From NCBI GenBank assembly GCA_041664345.1, contig JBAYKX010000007.1:62001-126000 (forward strand): DNA of 64,000 nucleotides. Reading direction: 5' to 3'. Made by a program: the position numbers and the translations under genes. Below, piece by piece: positions 15,999 through 24,444 of this stretch (its first letter is position 1; every line of letters starts with the position of its first letter). Source of the DNA: GWE2-40-63 sp041664345. Its GTDB lineage: Bacteria; Bacteroidota; Bacteroidia; Bacteroidales; SZUA-534. The notes beneath the pieces are model-generated. The model saw only the letters and a program-made list of their open reading frames with translations. It made no database searches and was not told the DNA's origin.

Positions 15999-17029
15999 AC
16001 GGTGGCGGTATTTGGAAATTGTTTGTACTCTTTGCCGTTAAGGGTGCATCCTGCTTTCTTTTTTCCAACTCGAATGGTCATGTGTCCGGGTCTTGTACCG
16101 GTATCTTTGCCATCTATTTCGTTAACCCATCTGTGGGTTCCTTTTAGATCGGCTTGATTGCCCCATGATTTAGGAACTTCGTTTACCGGAATCCATTCGC
16201 CCCATTGTTTGAAAAATAAACATGTTTCGTATTTGTTGCATTGATTTTTCAGGTTTTCAACCCAATTGTGATTAACCGGCCGGGCATTAATTCCGCTTTC
16301 GCCACCACAGATTACCCAATTTATTATGTCGTCGTAAGGGGGTTCTGTCCAACCGGTAGCCATGTAAATACTTAAATCAACGGCACCCAACATGGGTTCA
16401 ACGGAAACAAAACGGATGGCGGCGGGTATATTCAATAGAAACGGAACCCGCTTGTTTACCATTTCCTGATTTTCGGCAGTAACGCCCAACCAGATGTTTT
16501 TTAAAGGCCATTCCCTATCCGCACGGTTATTAACGTGGCAAGCTGCTGCATCGGGGTCGTCGTTTTTATCGCACAATCCCAGTTCATAAACGGCATCTTC
16601 CCAACGTGCTATAAGCATTTCCTTTCCTTGGTTAAAGTATTCGGCCATCCGATGGGGGCGCTTGGTTAAAATTTGATAGGTATGTTGTGGAGTGCAGGCA
16701 ATAACGGCCATAACCTTATCAATCCATTCAAACGGTACGCTTTCGTGGAATAAATCGCCCATGGAGCAAACAAATATCATCCGCGGTTTACGCCAGCTTA
16801 ACGGCTTTTCGATGGCTTGGCTCACGAATTGAGTTTTGCCATTCCATTTTTTGGTTTTCCAATTAACCACTACTGAATAATTGAGCGCCGATATGCAACG
16901 CTCTAGTTTCATGCTGCCTAAACGGAACGCCATCTTTTCGGCATAACAGTTTTTGCATCCGGGAGAAACTGGGGAACATCCTATAATTGGGTTCCATGTT
17001 TCGTTGGTCCATTCTATTTTTGTACTCAT
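15995..17029 (-). CDS. Gp37/Gp68 family protein (DUF5131)
   Basis: 344 residues. It opens MSTKIEWTNETWNPIIGCSP and continues PGCKNCYAEKMA, the hallmark of the phage Gp37/Gp68 family, a radical-SAM-like fold with a cysteine cluster. IFVCSMGDLFHE, QILTKRPHRM, WLGVTAENQ and WVICGGESG are further family blocks. The biochemical role is unknown; many temperate phages carry one. It is in the middle of the early operon beside modification genes. The family is certain; a reaction cannot be assigned. Confidence 0.9.
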   Translation of the reverse strand: MSTKIEWTNETWNPIIGCSPVSPGCKNCYAEKMAFRLGSMKLERCISALNYSVVVNWKTKKWNGKTQFVSQAIEKPLSWRKPRMIFVCSMGDLFHESVPFEWIDKVMAVIACTPQHTYQILTKRPHRMAEYFNQGKEMLIARWEDAVYELGLCDKNDDPDAAACHVNNRADREWPLKNIWLGVTAENQEMVNKRVPFLLNIPAAIRFVSVEPMLGAVDLSIYMATGWTEPPYDDIINWVICGGESGINARPVNHNWVENLKNQCNKYETCLFFKQWGEWIPVNEVPKSWGNQADLKGTHRWVNEIDGKDTGTRPGHMTIRVGKKKAGCTLNGKEYKQFPNTATV

Positions 17030-17044
17030 AAATTGGGTTTTTGG

Positions 17045-17200
17045 TTAAATTAATCCTTGCTTTTTTAATAATAATTCAATCTCGGATTGGGTATGGGCTT
17101 TGCCTCTTCCTTTTATTATAGTTCTTCTTTTTACACACACTTTTTTGTGTCTTATTTCGGCACTATGTTTCTTATTTTTTCTTTGATTCTTGTATGCCAT
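17045..17200 (-). CDS. small basic phage protein
   Basis: A 51-residue frame starting MAYKNQRKNKKHSAEIRHKK at 17200, ending near the start of the DUF5131 gene. It is very rich in Lys and Arg, then has a helical tail (HTQSEIELLLKKQGLI). It lies neatly between its neighbours (2 bp after the next stop upstream), supporting a real gene. The composition suggests nucleic-acid binding. No family recognised. Confidence 0.5.
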   Translation of the reverse strand: MAYKNQRKNKKHSAEIRHKKVCVKRRTIIKGRGKAHTQSEIELLLKKQGLI

Positions 17201-17201
17201 G

Positions 17202-17387
17202 TTATACCTCCTTTTCCACTTTAACGCCAGCGGCTATTTGAATGGCATGCCTGTAAAAATCGTCGGCACGGCTGTATATGTTAATGCCGTTTTTGTGTAG
17301 GTAAACCAAGGCTGTTGCATAGCGCTTTTCGGCAGCAGTGGTTTTTTGGTTTGGTTGGCTATTGGCCAAGTTGGTTGTTTTATTCAT
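17202..17387 (-). CDS. small early phage protein, unknown function
   Basis: 61 residues from ATG at 17387 (MNKTTNLANSQPNQKTTAAE), overlapping the ASCH gene stop by 8 bp. A frame start at 17420 would extend further into the upstream gene. The C-terminal half is helical (RYATALVYLHKNGINIYSRA). No motif is recognised. Tight packing in the operon is the main support. Confidence 0.5.
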   Translation of the reverse strand: MNKTTNLANSQPNQKTTAAEKRYATALVYLHKNGINIYSRADDFYRHAIQIAAGVKVEKEV

Positions 17388-18075
17388 GGATGGTGGGTTT
17401 AGTAACTTGTTTAAACTCAATTACCCAAAGCCAAGGATTAAGGTCCCAACTTTCTCTGCCATTTATTTTACACCATAATTCTGCCCATAAAGCAAAAAGT
17501 ATATCATAATTTTGCAAATCGATATTTGATGGTTCAAAATTTGGTAAAAATTTAAACGCTGAATTCTCTTTACCTAATTCCAAAAATATTGTATCGATAC
17601 CATTGCATTTAGTCACAGGAATTCGAATGCCTTCTTTTTTAATATCATCTTCGGTAATGCTTTGCAGCCTTTCAACCCGAATGTTGGTTATTTCCAACCA
17701 AATGCGGCAAGCAACTTTGGGCATGTGGATGGATGGTTTCCATTTTATATCGGCAGAATTATCCTTATCTGCTTTATAAAAAACATAGTTGGGTGGTATA
17801 ATTACAAACGATTCGCGCACCCAAAGCAAATCACCTACTTCCCCGAATGGAAATTTGCATTTTATAGTTTCACCTTTTTTATTTATGAATTCAGCAAAAG
17901 TAGCATTATCACTTTTTTTGAATCCTGTTCTAAAATAAGGTGCATCAAATTTCCGATCATTGGGGTTTTGGTTAATTATCTCCAAACCACGGGTTCGGCG
18001 GGTGCGATTCTTACTATTATTCAGAATACCCTTAACCATTGGGGTGCTGAACAATATGGGGGTTTCTTTTTTCAT
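17380..18075 (-). CDS. ASCH-domain (PUA-like) phage protein
   Basis: 231 residues. ILFSTPMVKGIL, then GDLLWVRESF, KWKPSIHMPKVACRIWLEI, ERLQSITEDDIKKEG and a C-terminal NPWLWVIEFK form the well-known phage ASCH pattern, a PUA-related beta-barrel thought to bind RNA or modified nucleotides. The length is normal. It is common in temperate phage early regions of several phyla; its role is not established. It overlaps the next small gene by 8 bp. Confidence 0.85.
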   Translation of the reverse strand: MKKETPILFSTPMVKGILNNSKNRTRRTRGLEIINQNPNDRKFDAPYFRTGFKKSDNATFAEFINKKGETIKCKFPFGEVGDLLWVRESFVIIPPNYVFYKADKDNSADIKWKPSIHMPKVACRIWLEITNIRVERLQSITEDDIKKEGIRIPVTKCNGIDTIFLELGKENSAFKFLPNFEPSNIDLQNYDILFALWAELWCKINGRESWDLNPWLWVIEFKQVTKPTIHE

Positions 18076-18078
18076 ATT

Positions 18079-18261
18079 CTATTTTTTAAAAGGTTCGTAG
18101 GTTATTTTGGTTACCATATATTCGCGGCCATAGCCGTTACAGTTGGTGCAGAATAGTATCTCTTGTTTCGATAGCGGTCCGCGGTGTTCATTATCAACTA
18201 AAATACCTTCGCCTTTGCATACGTGGCACAATACCAGTTCGCGTTTGTTTAGTGTGTACAT
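18079..18261 (-). CDS. small zinc-finger protein (DnaJ-type CxxC pairs)
   Basis: 60 residues with two CxxC pairs, LCHVCKGEG and FCTNCNGYG, spaced like one unit of the DnaJ central zinc domain. It probably binds one zinc ion. It overlaps the gene upstream by 13 bp and ends 3 bp before the ASCH gene. Without a J-domain it is not a chaperone partner by itself; nucleic-acid or protein contacts are possible. Confidence 0.6.
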   Translation of the reverse strand: MYTLNKRELVLCHVCKGEGILVDNEHRGPLSKQEILFCTNCNGYGREYMVTKITYEPFKK

Positions 18262-18506
18262 TGGTTAATGTTTTTAAAAGCTTCAGCAGTTCTTATTTTC
18301 CGATATACTTTAACCGGATAGCTGTCCATATCTTGGGCGGCCTGAAAATCTTCGCCAATGATCATCGAGTTTCCGTTTTTGTCAATCCAAATCCATTCTT
18401 CGGCTTTGGTTGTTTTTTCAGGTAAAATGTCAGGAACTCTGTTTATCCATTCCTTTTTGCTGGACAACTTGAATAAAAACTCTGCGTTTACACTAATTTT
18501 TTCCAT
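18249..18506 (-). CDS. small early phage protein, unknown function
   Basis: 85 residues starting MEKISVNAEFLFKLSSKKEW. EEWIWIDKNGNSMIIGEDFQ suggests a small alpha/beta fold with an exposed beta-hairpin. No catalytic motif is visible. It overlaps the zinc-finger gene by 13 bp. The product is probably cytoplasmic; family not recognised. Confidence 0.55.
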   Translation of the reverse strand: MEKISVNAEFLFKLSSKKEWINRVPDILPEKTTKAEEWIWIDKNGNSMIIGEDFQAAQDMDSYPVKVYRKIRTAEAFKNINQCTH

Positions 18507-18521
18507 GGTTATTCTCCTTTC

Positions 18522-18758
18522 TTAAAAAATATTTACTCTTCTCAATTTCTTATAATCGTCTAAAAACTCCCAACCACCTTGCCATGGTGTCATGACCATG
18601 TATTCTTTTACCAAGGCAATAAATGTGGGCTGGTTTTCGGCAATACATAAGGTTGTCATGTTATAACTAGCTCCCTGTTTCCCATTCTTCAAAAAGGTGT
18701 ACACCTTATCGGCATAATCAGAAGGGAGGTTCTTCAATTGTTCCAGTGTTTCGCTCAT
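18522..18758 (-). CDS. small early phage protein, unknown function
   Basis: 78 residues (MSETLEQLKNLPSDYADKVY...). It is soluble, mainly helical, with a Trp/Gly-rich stretch (TPWQGGWEFL). Its start lies 41 bp inside the 3' end of the primase-helicase gene, in another frame, which suggests coupled expression with replication. No family recognised. Confidence 0.5.
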   Translation of the reverse strand: MSETLEQLKNLPSDYADKVYTFLKNGKQGASYNMTTLCIAENQPTFIALVKEYMVMTPWQGGWEFLDDYKKLRRVNIF

Positions 18759-21579
18759 TGGTTAAATCTTCGGGGTTCCAAGGTTTCGTTTGTACGTATA
18801 TCATTTCGGTGGTTTTGCCATCGATATACTTTGAGATTCGTCCTGATGAATTCTTCATGTGCTCTGGATTCAGGCTTATTACATATTCGGTATAATCGGC
18901 CCAGGCTTGCATGCTTTTACTGAACTTGTTTGTAGTCCAATTACGTTGGCCCGACGATTTTAGGAAGTCTTCCATGGCTTCCTGACGGCTTATCTCCACG
19001 TCAATGGCCGATGAATTTTGTTCGCTGGCTCCCGGTTTGCCCGATGTATCTTTAAAAAAGTAGATATCGGCCCAGTTTTTAAATGTATCGCCCATAATGG
19101 TGCGCAAGTTGCGGCGGGTAATATTGTCCATTGGCGGATTAACGCGGTTGGGCGATGGTACACTCAAGTAAAAACTGATGCAATCGGCCAGAAAGTTTAT
19201 ATCGGCATTCCATTCAGGTTCACTGTAATCGGCACGGTGAAGGGTTTTACCAAAATCGTCGAATATCTTGCGGGTTTCTCGGTAGTCGCTGTTGGTGGTC
19301 TGCTCGTGGTAATAGTCGCTAAATACGGTGTACAATACACGGGCTTCGGTACTGGGGTCAATATCACGCAGTGTATAGTTGGATGAAAAGCAAAACTTGG
19401 GCGATTTTTCGAAGTTTATTTCATAACTCTGGTTATTTTTTGGGTTCACGGTCATATCGCCGGTTAAATCGCCAAAAAAGAAGTTGAAGTTCAGATACTG
19501 GTTGCTGTCGTCAACAATAATGAGTTTGGTGTACTCATTCACGCGGTCGTAAATGTGCGGGTTATCGGTAAGCTTTGGGTTACGTCCGCTTAGCATTACC
19601 GTTTTCATAAAGTTTTTAAGAAATTTGAACATAAAGCTTTTTCCCGTCCGTCCGTGACTTTCACCAATGTCGCTCACCCTGTTATCCATGGCAAAAACAC
19701 ACCATGGACGGGCTTCATCTTTGTATCGGTGCATTAAATAGCCGATGGCAAATATTTTATTAAGCAAATGTTGTTTTTGTTCCTTAATTTCCTCCTCATC
19801 CAACAGAGGACCATCTATTTTGAATTTATTTTCAATTCTATATTTGGTAAGCTCTTCAAGGTTGTTGGTTTTCAAATCCAAACGGGTTTCCAGTTCTATT
19901 TGCCAATGGATGCGGCTGGCATTAATTAAATAGCTGAAGAACTTGCTTTCGGTGCTTTTAACCTCAATATTGAACCCATCTTTGGTTTTGGTGGCTATAA
20001 ATGTAGGTTCCTGCCTTACTACTTTGTGTTTAATCACCTCTTCGTCCCAAACGTATCGTTCCACATCGGTAATTTTGTGCTCAATTACTTTGTTTGGGGT
20101 TATTTCCCACGTTTTGTTTTCGAAAAACATGAACTGTGTTTTGGCATCAAAATCGGTAAAGTCAATTTCCGTTTTCGGGATGCCCGCCAACTGGTTTTCG
20201 CTCATTTGGGTGGTTTTGTGAATGAGGTTTATTAAATCTACCGGATGGTGGTTTTGCCTTAGGAACTGCAGTACAAATTCTTTTGCACGGTTTGCACGTA
20301 TAATTTCTACAATGTTGCCTTCAATTTTAATGAATGAGAATCCCTCTTTCTCGTTTTTGTTCTCGATGCGGTAAAAACCGTTCGCACTTAAAAAAGCATA
20401 TGCCTGTTCGTTATTAAAGTAGTACTTAACGCCTTTATCTGAGTACGATATATCCCAAAACTGCAACGGAATGGCCGAACGGTAAAGCTGGTTAAAGTCT
20501 TCAATTTTTGGGTACAGCTCAATAAAATCCTTAAAATCTTTGCGTGGTTTGCCCCGGTTATCACGGAAACGCAACATTTTTTGAGGCAACCAAATAATAC
20601 GTATTTCTAAATACTGAAGGGCTAATTTTAAACCTGCTTTACGACCCGTGCTGTCAATGTCTGGTAGCGCATAAACTTCGTTACAGTATTTCTTTATTTC
20701 TTTAAAATCTTTGGGTAACAGGGAGGCGGTTTCGGAATTGAGCCAAATAACATGGTATCCATAACTGGCCACGTTAAACGAATCGCGTTCGCCCGATGCA
20801 ATAATTACAGAATCAAGCTTTTTAATTTCCCAGTTGGCAGGTTCCTCCTTGCCTTCGGCTTTAACTTCCTTAATCTGTTCGTCTCTAAAAGCCTCATACG
20901 CTTTGCGTAATTGCACCAAACCATTTATATAATCTTTTGGCCGATTACCAACATACCTAAAGCGATATTGCTTTTCGGGGTTGCAAGGCTGGTAAATTTT
21001 CTGGAACCCATCATGCTCAATCAAAAATATGGGGTAGTTTTCGGTGCTCGATGTAACCAGGGCTTTACGGTCCTTTATTTGGGTGAACGATTTTAAGGCA
21101 TGCACCCTGAATTTCTTTAATACCCCATCAAAGCGTTCTTTATTCTTTTCATCGTAATTGGGAAAAATCTCACGATAATCGGTTACCGAAAGCTGATCCT
21201 TAATGTCGTAATAATAGGCTCCTTCCTCTTCGTCGGGTTTGGCATCGCGCTTTTCGAATGCCGATTGATGTGTTTCTGGTTTTAATCCGCCAATGTTGTA
21301 ACGACCAGCGAGCATAATAATGGCTTCGCGGAATTCTATGCCCTCTTCCTTCATGCATACCAAGATTCCATTGCGCGGGGTGCTGTCGTCGCCAAAGTCG
21401 GTAACTACCCAGTTTTTGTCGGGTAATTGCTTTAACCTGGCCGATGCCGAACGCTCATCGCGTATTTTGAATTCCTTACGGCTACCGGCATGAGCCTCAC
21501 GTGCCTGTGGATAATAGTGGATGATAATTTCAAGGCCGCCATTGGTGGCATCTAATATGGTTTGTTGTTCTACGTACAT
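18718..21579 (-). CDS. phage primase-helicase
   Basis: 953 residues. The N-terminal ~90 resemble a degenerate CHC2-type primase zinc domain without its cysteines (TDFGDDSTPRNGI, EAIIMLAGRY). A TOPRIM-like region follows (~260-320: SVIIASGERDSFNV, ALPDIDSTGRKAG). The C-terminal third is a superfamily 3/D5-type helicase with Walker A GESHGRTGKS (~640) and an Asp-rich Walker B LIIVDDSNQ. SNYTLR and EARVLY are typical sensor elements. It would prime and unwind phage DNA at replication forks. No separate helicase or polymerase is visible, so the phage presumably uses host polymerase. Confidence 0.85.
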   Translation of the reverse strand: MYVEQQTILDATNGGLEIIIHYYPQAREAHAGSRKEFKIRDERSASARLKQLPDKNWVVTDFGDDSTPRNGILVCMKEEGIEFREAIIMLAGRYNIGGLKPETHQSAFEKRDAKPDEEEGAYYYDIKDQLSVTDYREIFPNYDEKNKERFDGVLKKFRVHALKSFTQIKDRKALVTSSTENYPIFLIEHDGFQKIYQPCNPEKQYRFRYVGNRPKDYINGLVQLRKAYEAFRDEQIKEVKAEGKEEPANWEIKKLDSVIIASGERDSFNVASYGYHVIWLNSETASLLPKDFKEIKKYCNEVYALPDIDSTGRKAGLKLALQYLEIRIIWLPQKMLRFRDNRGKPRKDFKDFIELYPKIEDFNQLYRSAIPLQFWDISYSDKGVKYYFNNEQAYAFLSANGFYRIENKNEKEGFSFIKIEGNIVEIIRANRAKEFVLQFLRQNHHPVDLINLIHKTTQMSENQLAGIPKTEIDFTDFDAKTQFMFFENKTWEITPNKVIEHKITDVERYVWDEEVIKHKVVRQEPTFIATKTKDGFNIEVKSTESKFFSYLINASRIHWQIELETRLDLKTNNLEELTKYRIENKFKIDGPLLDEEEIKEQKQHLLNKIFAIGYLMHRYKDEARPWCVFAMDNRVSDIGESHGRTGKSFMFKFLKNFMKTVMLSGRNPKLTDNPHIYDRVNEYTKLIIVDDSNQYLNFNFFFGDLTGDMTVNPKNNQSYEINFEKSPKFCFSSNYTLRDIDPSTEARVLYTVFSDYYHEQTTNSDYRETRKIFDDFGKTLHRADYSEPEWNADINFLADCISFYLSVPSPNRVNPPMDNITRRNLRTIMGDTFKNWADIYFFKDTSGKPGASEQNSSAIDVEISRQEAMEDFLKSSGQRNWTTNKFSKSMQAWADYTEYVISLNPEHMKNSSGRISKYIDGKTTEMIYVQTKPWNPEDLTNERNTGTIEEPPF

Positions 21580-21597
21580 GGGTTGAGTTCTATACCG

Positions 21598-22428
21598 TTA
21601 ATTTTTATATTCCAGATGTAATTGATATTCTTTATTATTTCGTTCCGGAACGAAATTATAGACCAGTATTTCGGTCCGGTAATTATTTTTAATTCGGTTT
21701 GCGACCTTAATATTTATTTTATGGCTTTCGAATTTCCAGTTGTTTTTTAGAATAAAATACTTGAGGGTTTGACTCCAGTAATTTGATAGGATGAATTTTC
21801 CCTTAATATCTGAAATGAATTCCAGCAGCCTAAAAAAATCAAGCATGGTAAATCCTTTGTAGTGACCTTGGTAAAATCCGGGATAAGGAGGATCAAGATA
21901 AAATACTGTTTCTTTGGTATCTCGGTCTTTTATAACACGGAGCGCCTCCCGGGATGATATTTGAATATTTTTTAAACGGTTATTCAATAATTGAAACTCA
22001 ATTTTCCTCCCATTCATATACCGGCCGGAATGACTACCCGCAGTTCCATTACACCATTTCCATCCACCATGAATTGAACCGGAAAAACTCATGTTTGTAG
22101 TAATCCAAACCGACCAAGCCAATTGGACATCAGTAAATTCAATTCTACCGCAATAAATATCCTTGGCTTTTCTATATAAGAATTCGGAATGAAGAGTTGT
22201 TTCAATTAGTTCCTGAAGCTCTTCAAAATTATCGCGCATCTGCAGGAAGAAATTTATTAATTTTTGGTTGTTATCGTTGATTACCTCAAGGTATGATGGT
22301 TCTTTCTCAAAAAAAACTGCACCACCCCCAAAATAGGGCTCACAATAAATTTTATGCGGTGGTATTATACCAACTATTCTTTTAGCCATTTTTTGTTTTC
22401 CACCATAATATGTAATTGGGGTTCTCAT
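21598..22428 (-). CDS. D12-class N6-adenine DNA methyltransferase (Dam-like)
   Basis: 276 residues. TYYGGKQKMAKRIVGIIPPH and CEPYFGGGAVFFEK give the SAM-binding motifs, and FYLDPPYPGF is the catalytic DPPY. The order and length fit the D12/Dam class, which methylates adenine N6. It overlaps the cytosine methyltransferase gene by 4 bp (ATGA), so the two are co-translated. No cognate endonuclease is nearby, which suggests protection from host restriction or a regulatory role. Confidence 0.88.
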   Translation of the reverse strand: MRTPITYYGGKQKMAKRIVGIIPPHKIYCEPYFGGGAVFFEKEPSYLEVINDNNQKLINFFLQMRDNFEELQELIETTLHSEFLYRKAKDIYCGRIEFTDVQLAWSVWITTNMSFSGSIHGGWKWCNGTAGSHSGRYMNGRKIEFQLLNNRLKNIQISSREALRVIKDRDTKETVFYLDPPYPGFYQGHYKGFTMLDFFRLLEFISDIKGKFILSNYWSQTLKYFILKNNWKFESHKINIKVANRIKNNYRTEILVYNFVPERNNKEYQLHLEYKN

Positions 22429-24110
22429 ACAATTTGCTTTTTAGAGGTTACATTCATAAGGGCTTTTGAATTTGCTTCGGCAATGGCTTTGGCTACCATA
22501 GGAACCACGGCATTACCGATAAACTTTTTTTGGTTGGCTTGCGAACCTTTTAAAATATACCCTTCAGGAAAACCTTGTATTTTTAACAGTTCCAATATTT
22601 TGAGCATCCGCATTTTAATATCGATGATACCATATGCCACCATGAAATTCTTGATTTTTACCATTATGGGTGAATCGGCATTGGTTATTTCAATGGAAGG
22701 ACGGCCGGTTTCTGTTTGCACAATGTAGGGTGGCCGTTTGTCCATTTTGGCAATAAGGGTAAAACACGGCCTATCTAAATCACGGCCTTTGTCGTTGAAT
22801 TGCGGGTTTAATAAATAATGCTGTTTGTGCGATGCGGTTATTACCCGGTTGGGTTCATTTAATGAACTACCCACATTTTTAAAGTTCGTATCCATTATCC
22901 ACTTTACCATGTTCAGTTTTGGAACGCCAGTAATGGATCCAACCGGTTTATTTATACCGTTTGGTTTACCATTTCCATATTGGTAATCAATAAATATGGA
23001 TGCAAATCTATCTTTTGTAGTTACCGTTGGGCAAGGTTCTTTAATACTTTGGGCACCGATACTCTTTCCATAGTAGGATGTAAGAAATAATGCTTTTACT
23101 AATGAATGATGATCAATTGTTGTAATTGCTCCCGATGGTTTTTCAATGCTGATTGCCTTGCTTTTTGGATGGCCGGAATAGTTTTTGGTCAAAAAAGTAG
23201 CATCAACAATTCCCAATCTGTTTTGTGTAGAAATAACCGGACACGGTTCATTAATACCTGGTGCTTTATATTTTCCGTTTATATTCATGGAATTATATTT
23301 CACCATGAATTTAGCTTCACCCCCCGCCACAAACTTCACCAATCCAGCGTAAATGCGTTCCAGTGTAGCATCCACCAATGGTTTTTTTCGGTTAAAAATG
23401 CTAGTACCTTCATCATCCAAATCAAGAACCTCGCGTACCGGGTTCCATAGTTTTAATGTGTTTTCAAAAAGGCTTCCTTTGTTTACGGTTTTGCCATGGG
23501 TTGCCTCCGGCCAAACTATGGGCAAACCATCTTTGGCAAATTGGGCAAAGAACCGTTCGCGGCTTGTATAGGCTCCAAAATCGGCGCTATTGAGTATCTT
23601 ATAATCAAAATCGTAACCATAGCTGCACATTTTTTTAACCCAATGAATGTATTCGCGGCCATTCAATTTATTCAACGGTCTTCCGCTTTCGTCCAATGGT
23701 CCCCAGCTCATGAATTCACGAACGTTTTCAATCATAACAAAATCTGGATTCAATTCGGCGTTGTAATCGTAAAGTGAATAGGCAAGGGTGCGGCTATCAG
23801 CATCTCGTGGCATGCCACCTTTTGCTTTGCTGTAGTTGGTACATTCAAGGCTGGCCCATATAATTATAATGCAATCCGGATTATCGTTGCGGAGTTTACG
23901 AACTAAGTTTGCCAGTGCTTTAATAACCTTCATATCACGAACATCTTCCACAAAATGCAAGCAATTCGGGTGATTGGCTTTATGGCTTTCAATGGCCAAT
24001 GCATCGTGGTTGACGCATGCTACCACCTCAATATTTGGGTTATTTGTTAAATGGATTCCGGTTGTGGTTCCACCGGCTCCTGAGAATAGATCAATGTAAA
24101 ATATTTTCAT
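22425..24110 (-). CDS. DNA 5-cytosine methyltransferase, ECxxxS variant with repeat-containing TRD
   Basis: 561 residues from ATG at 24110 (MKIFYIDLFSGAGGTTTGIH, SAM motif I). Motif IV reads SLECTNYSKAKGG, so the catalytic Cys follows Glu in place of the usual Pro. MIENVREF is motif VI, and GNAVVPMVAKA is motif X. Between VIII and X a long recognition region has several related units of the form EPCPxxxT or KPxGxIT (about residues 280-480). It would methylate cytosine in phage and host DNA. An upstream extension to 24188 overlaps another gene and is unlikely. Confidence 0.85.
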   Translation of the reverse strand: MKIFYIDLFSGAGGTTTGIHLTNNPNIEVVACVNHDALAIESHKANHPNCLHFVEDVRDMKVIKALANLVRKLRNDNPDCIIIIWASLECTNYSKAKGGMPRDADSRTLAYSLYDYNAELNPDFVMIENVREFMSWGPLDESGRPLNKLNGREYIHWVKKMCSYGYDFDYKILNSADFGAYTSRERFFAQFAKDGLPIVWPEATHGKTVNKGSLFENTLKLWNPVREVLDLDDEGTSIFNRKKPLVDATLERIYAGLVKFVAGGEAKFMVKYNSMNINGKYKAPGINEPCPVISTQNRLGIVDATFLTKNYSGHPKSKAISIEKPSGAITTIDHHSLVKALFLTSYYGKSIGAQSIKEPCPTVTTKDRFASIFIDYQYGNGKPNGINKPVGSITGVPKLNMVKWIMDTNFKNVGSSLNEPNRVITASHKQHYLLNPQFNDKGRDLDRPCFTLIAKMDKRPPYIVQTETGRPSIEITNADSPIMVKIKNFMVAYGIIDIKMRMLKILELLKIQGFPEGYILKGSQANQKKFIGNAVVPMVAKAIAEANSKALMNVTSKKQIV

Positions 24111-24126
24111 GGGATGTCTTGCTAAA

Positions 24127-24444
24127 TCAGGTGAAATAAAAGGTTTTACCGCTTCCACTGCCAAAACGCTGCTGCTTGATGGTTGCAATGAATGGAAAAT
24201 CAGATTTGGATATCTTACCTAATGCCTCTTTTATGGGAGTTGCATTGGTGAAAAATTTACGCTCCATTCCATCGAATTTTACCTTAACGATGCTCCTACC
24301 ATCACCGTGCCGTGTTTTCACATCAGCTTCATAATCAATTACCTCTATTTCGCAATTGGTTACCTCCTCGATGGAGATAACCGGTACCGGAAATATGTTT
24401 TTGTTTTCAAGGGTGTTTATATTGAAATCAGAGAATTTTTTCAT
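24127..24444 (-). CDS. small protein coupled to the DGR reverse transcriptase, unknown
   Basis: 105 residues. The second half is beta-rich with Gly turns: GRSIVKVKFDGMERKFFTNA, then FPFIATIKQQRFGSGSG. It could be a small OB- or barrel-like nucleic-acid-binding domain. It overlaps the reverse transcriptase stop by 17 bp and ends 16 bp before the methyltransferase start. It is the only small gene directly coupled to the RT, so a DGR accessory role is possible, but it does not resemble the Avd four-helix family. Confidence 0.6.
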   Translation of the reverse strand: MKKFSDFNINTLENKNIFPVPVISIEEVTNCEIEVIDYEADVKTRHGDGRSIVKVKFDGMERKFFTNATPIKEALGKISKSDFPFIATIKQQRFGSGSGKTFYFT

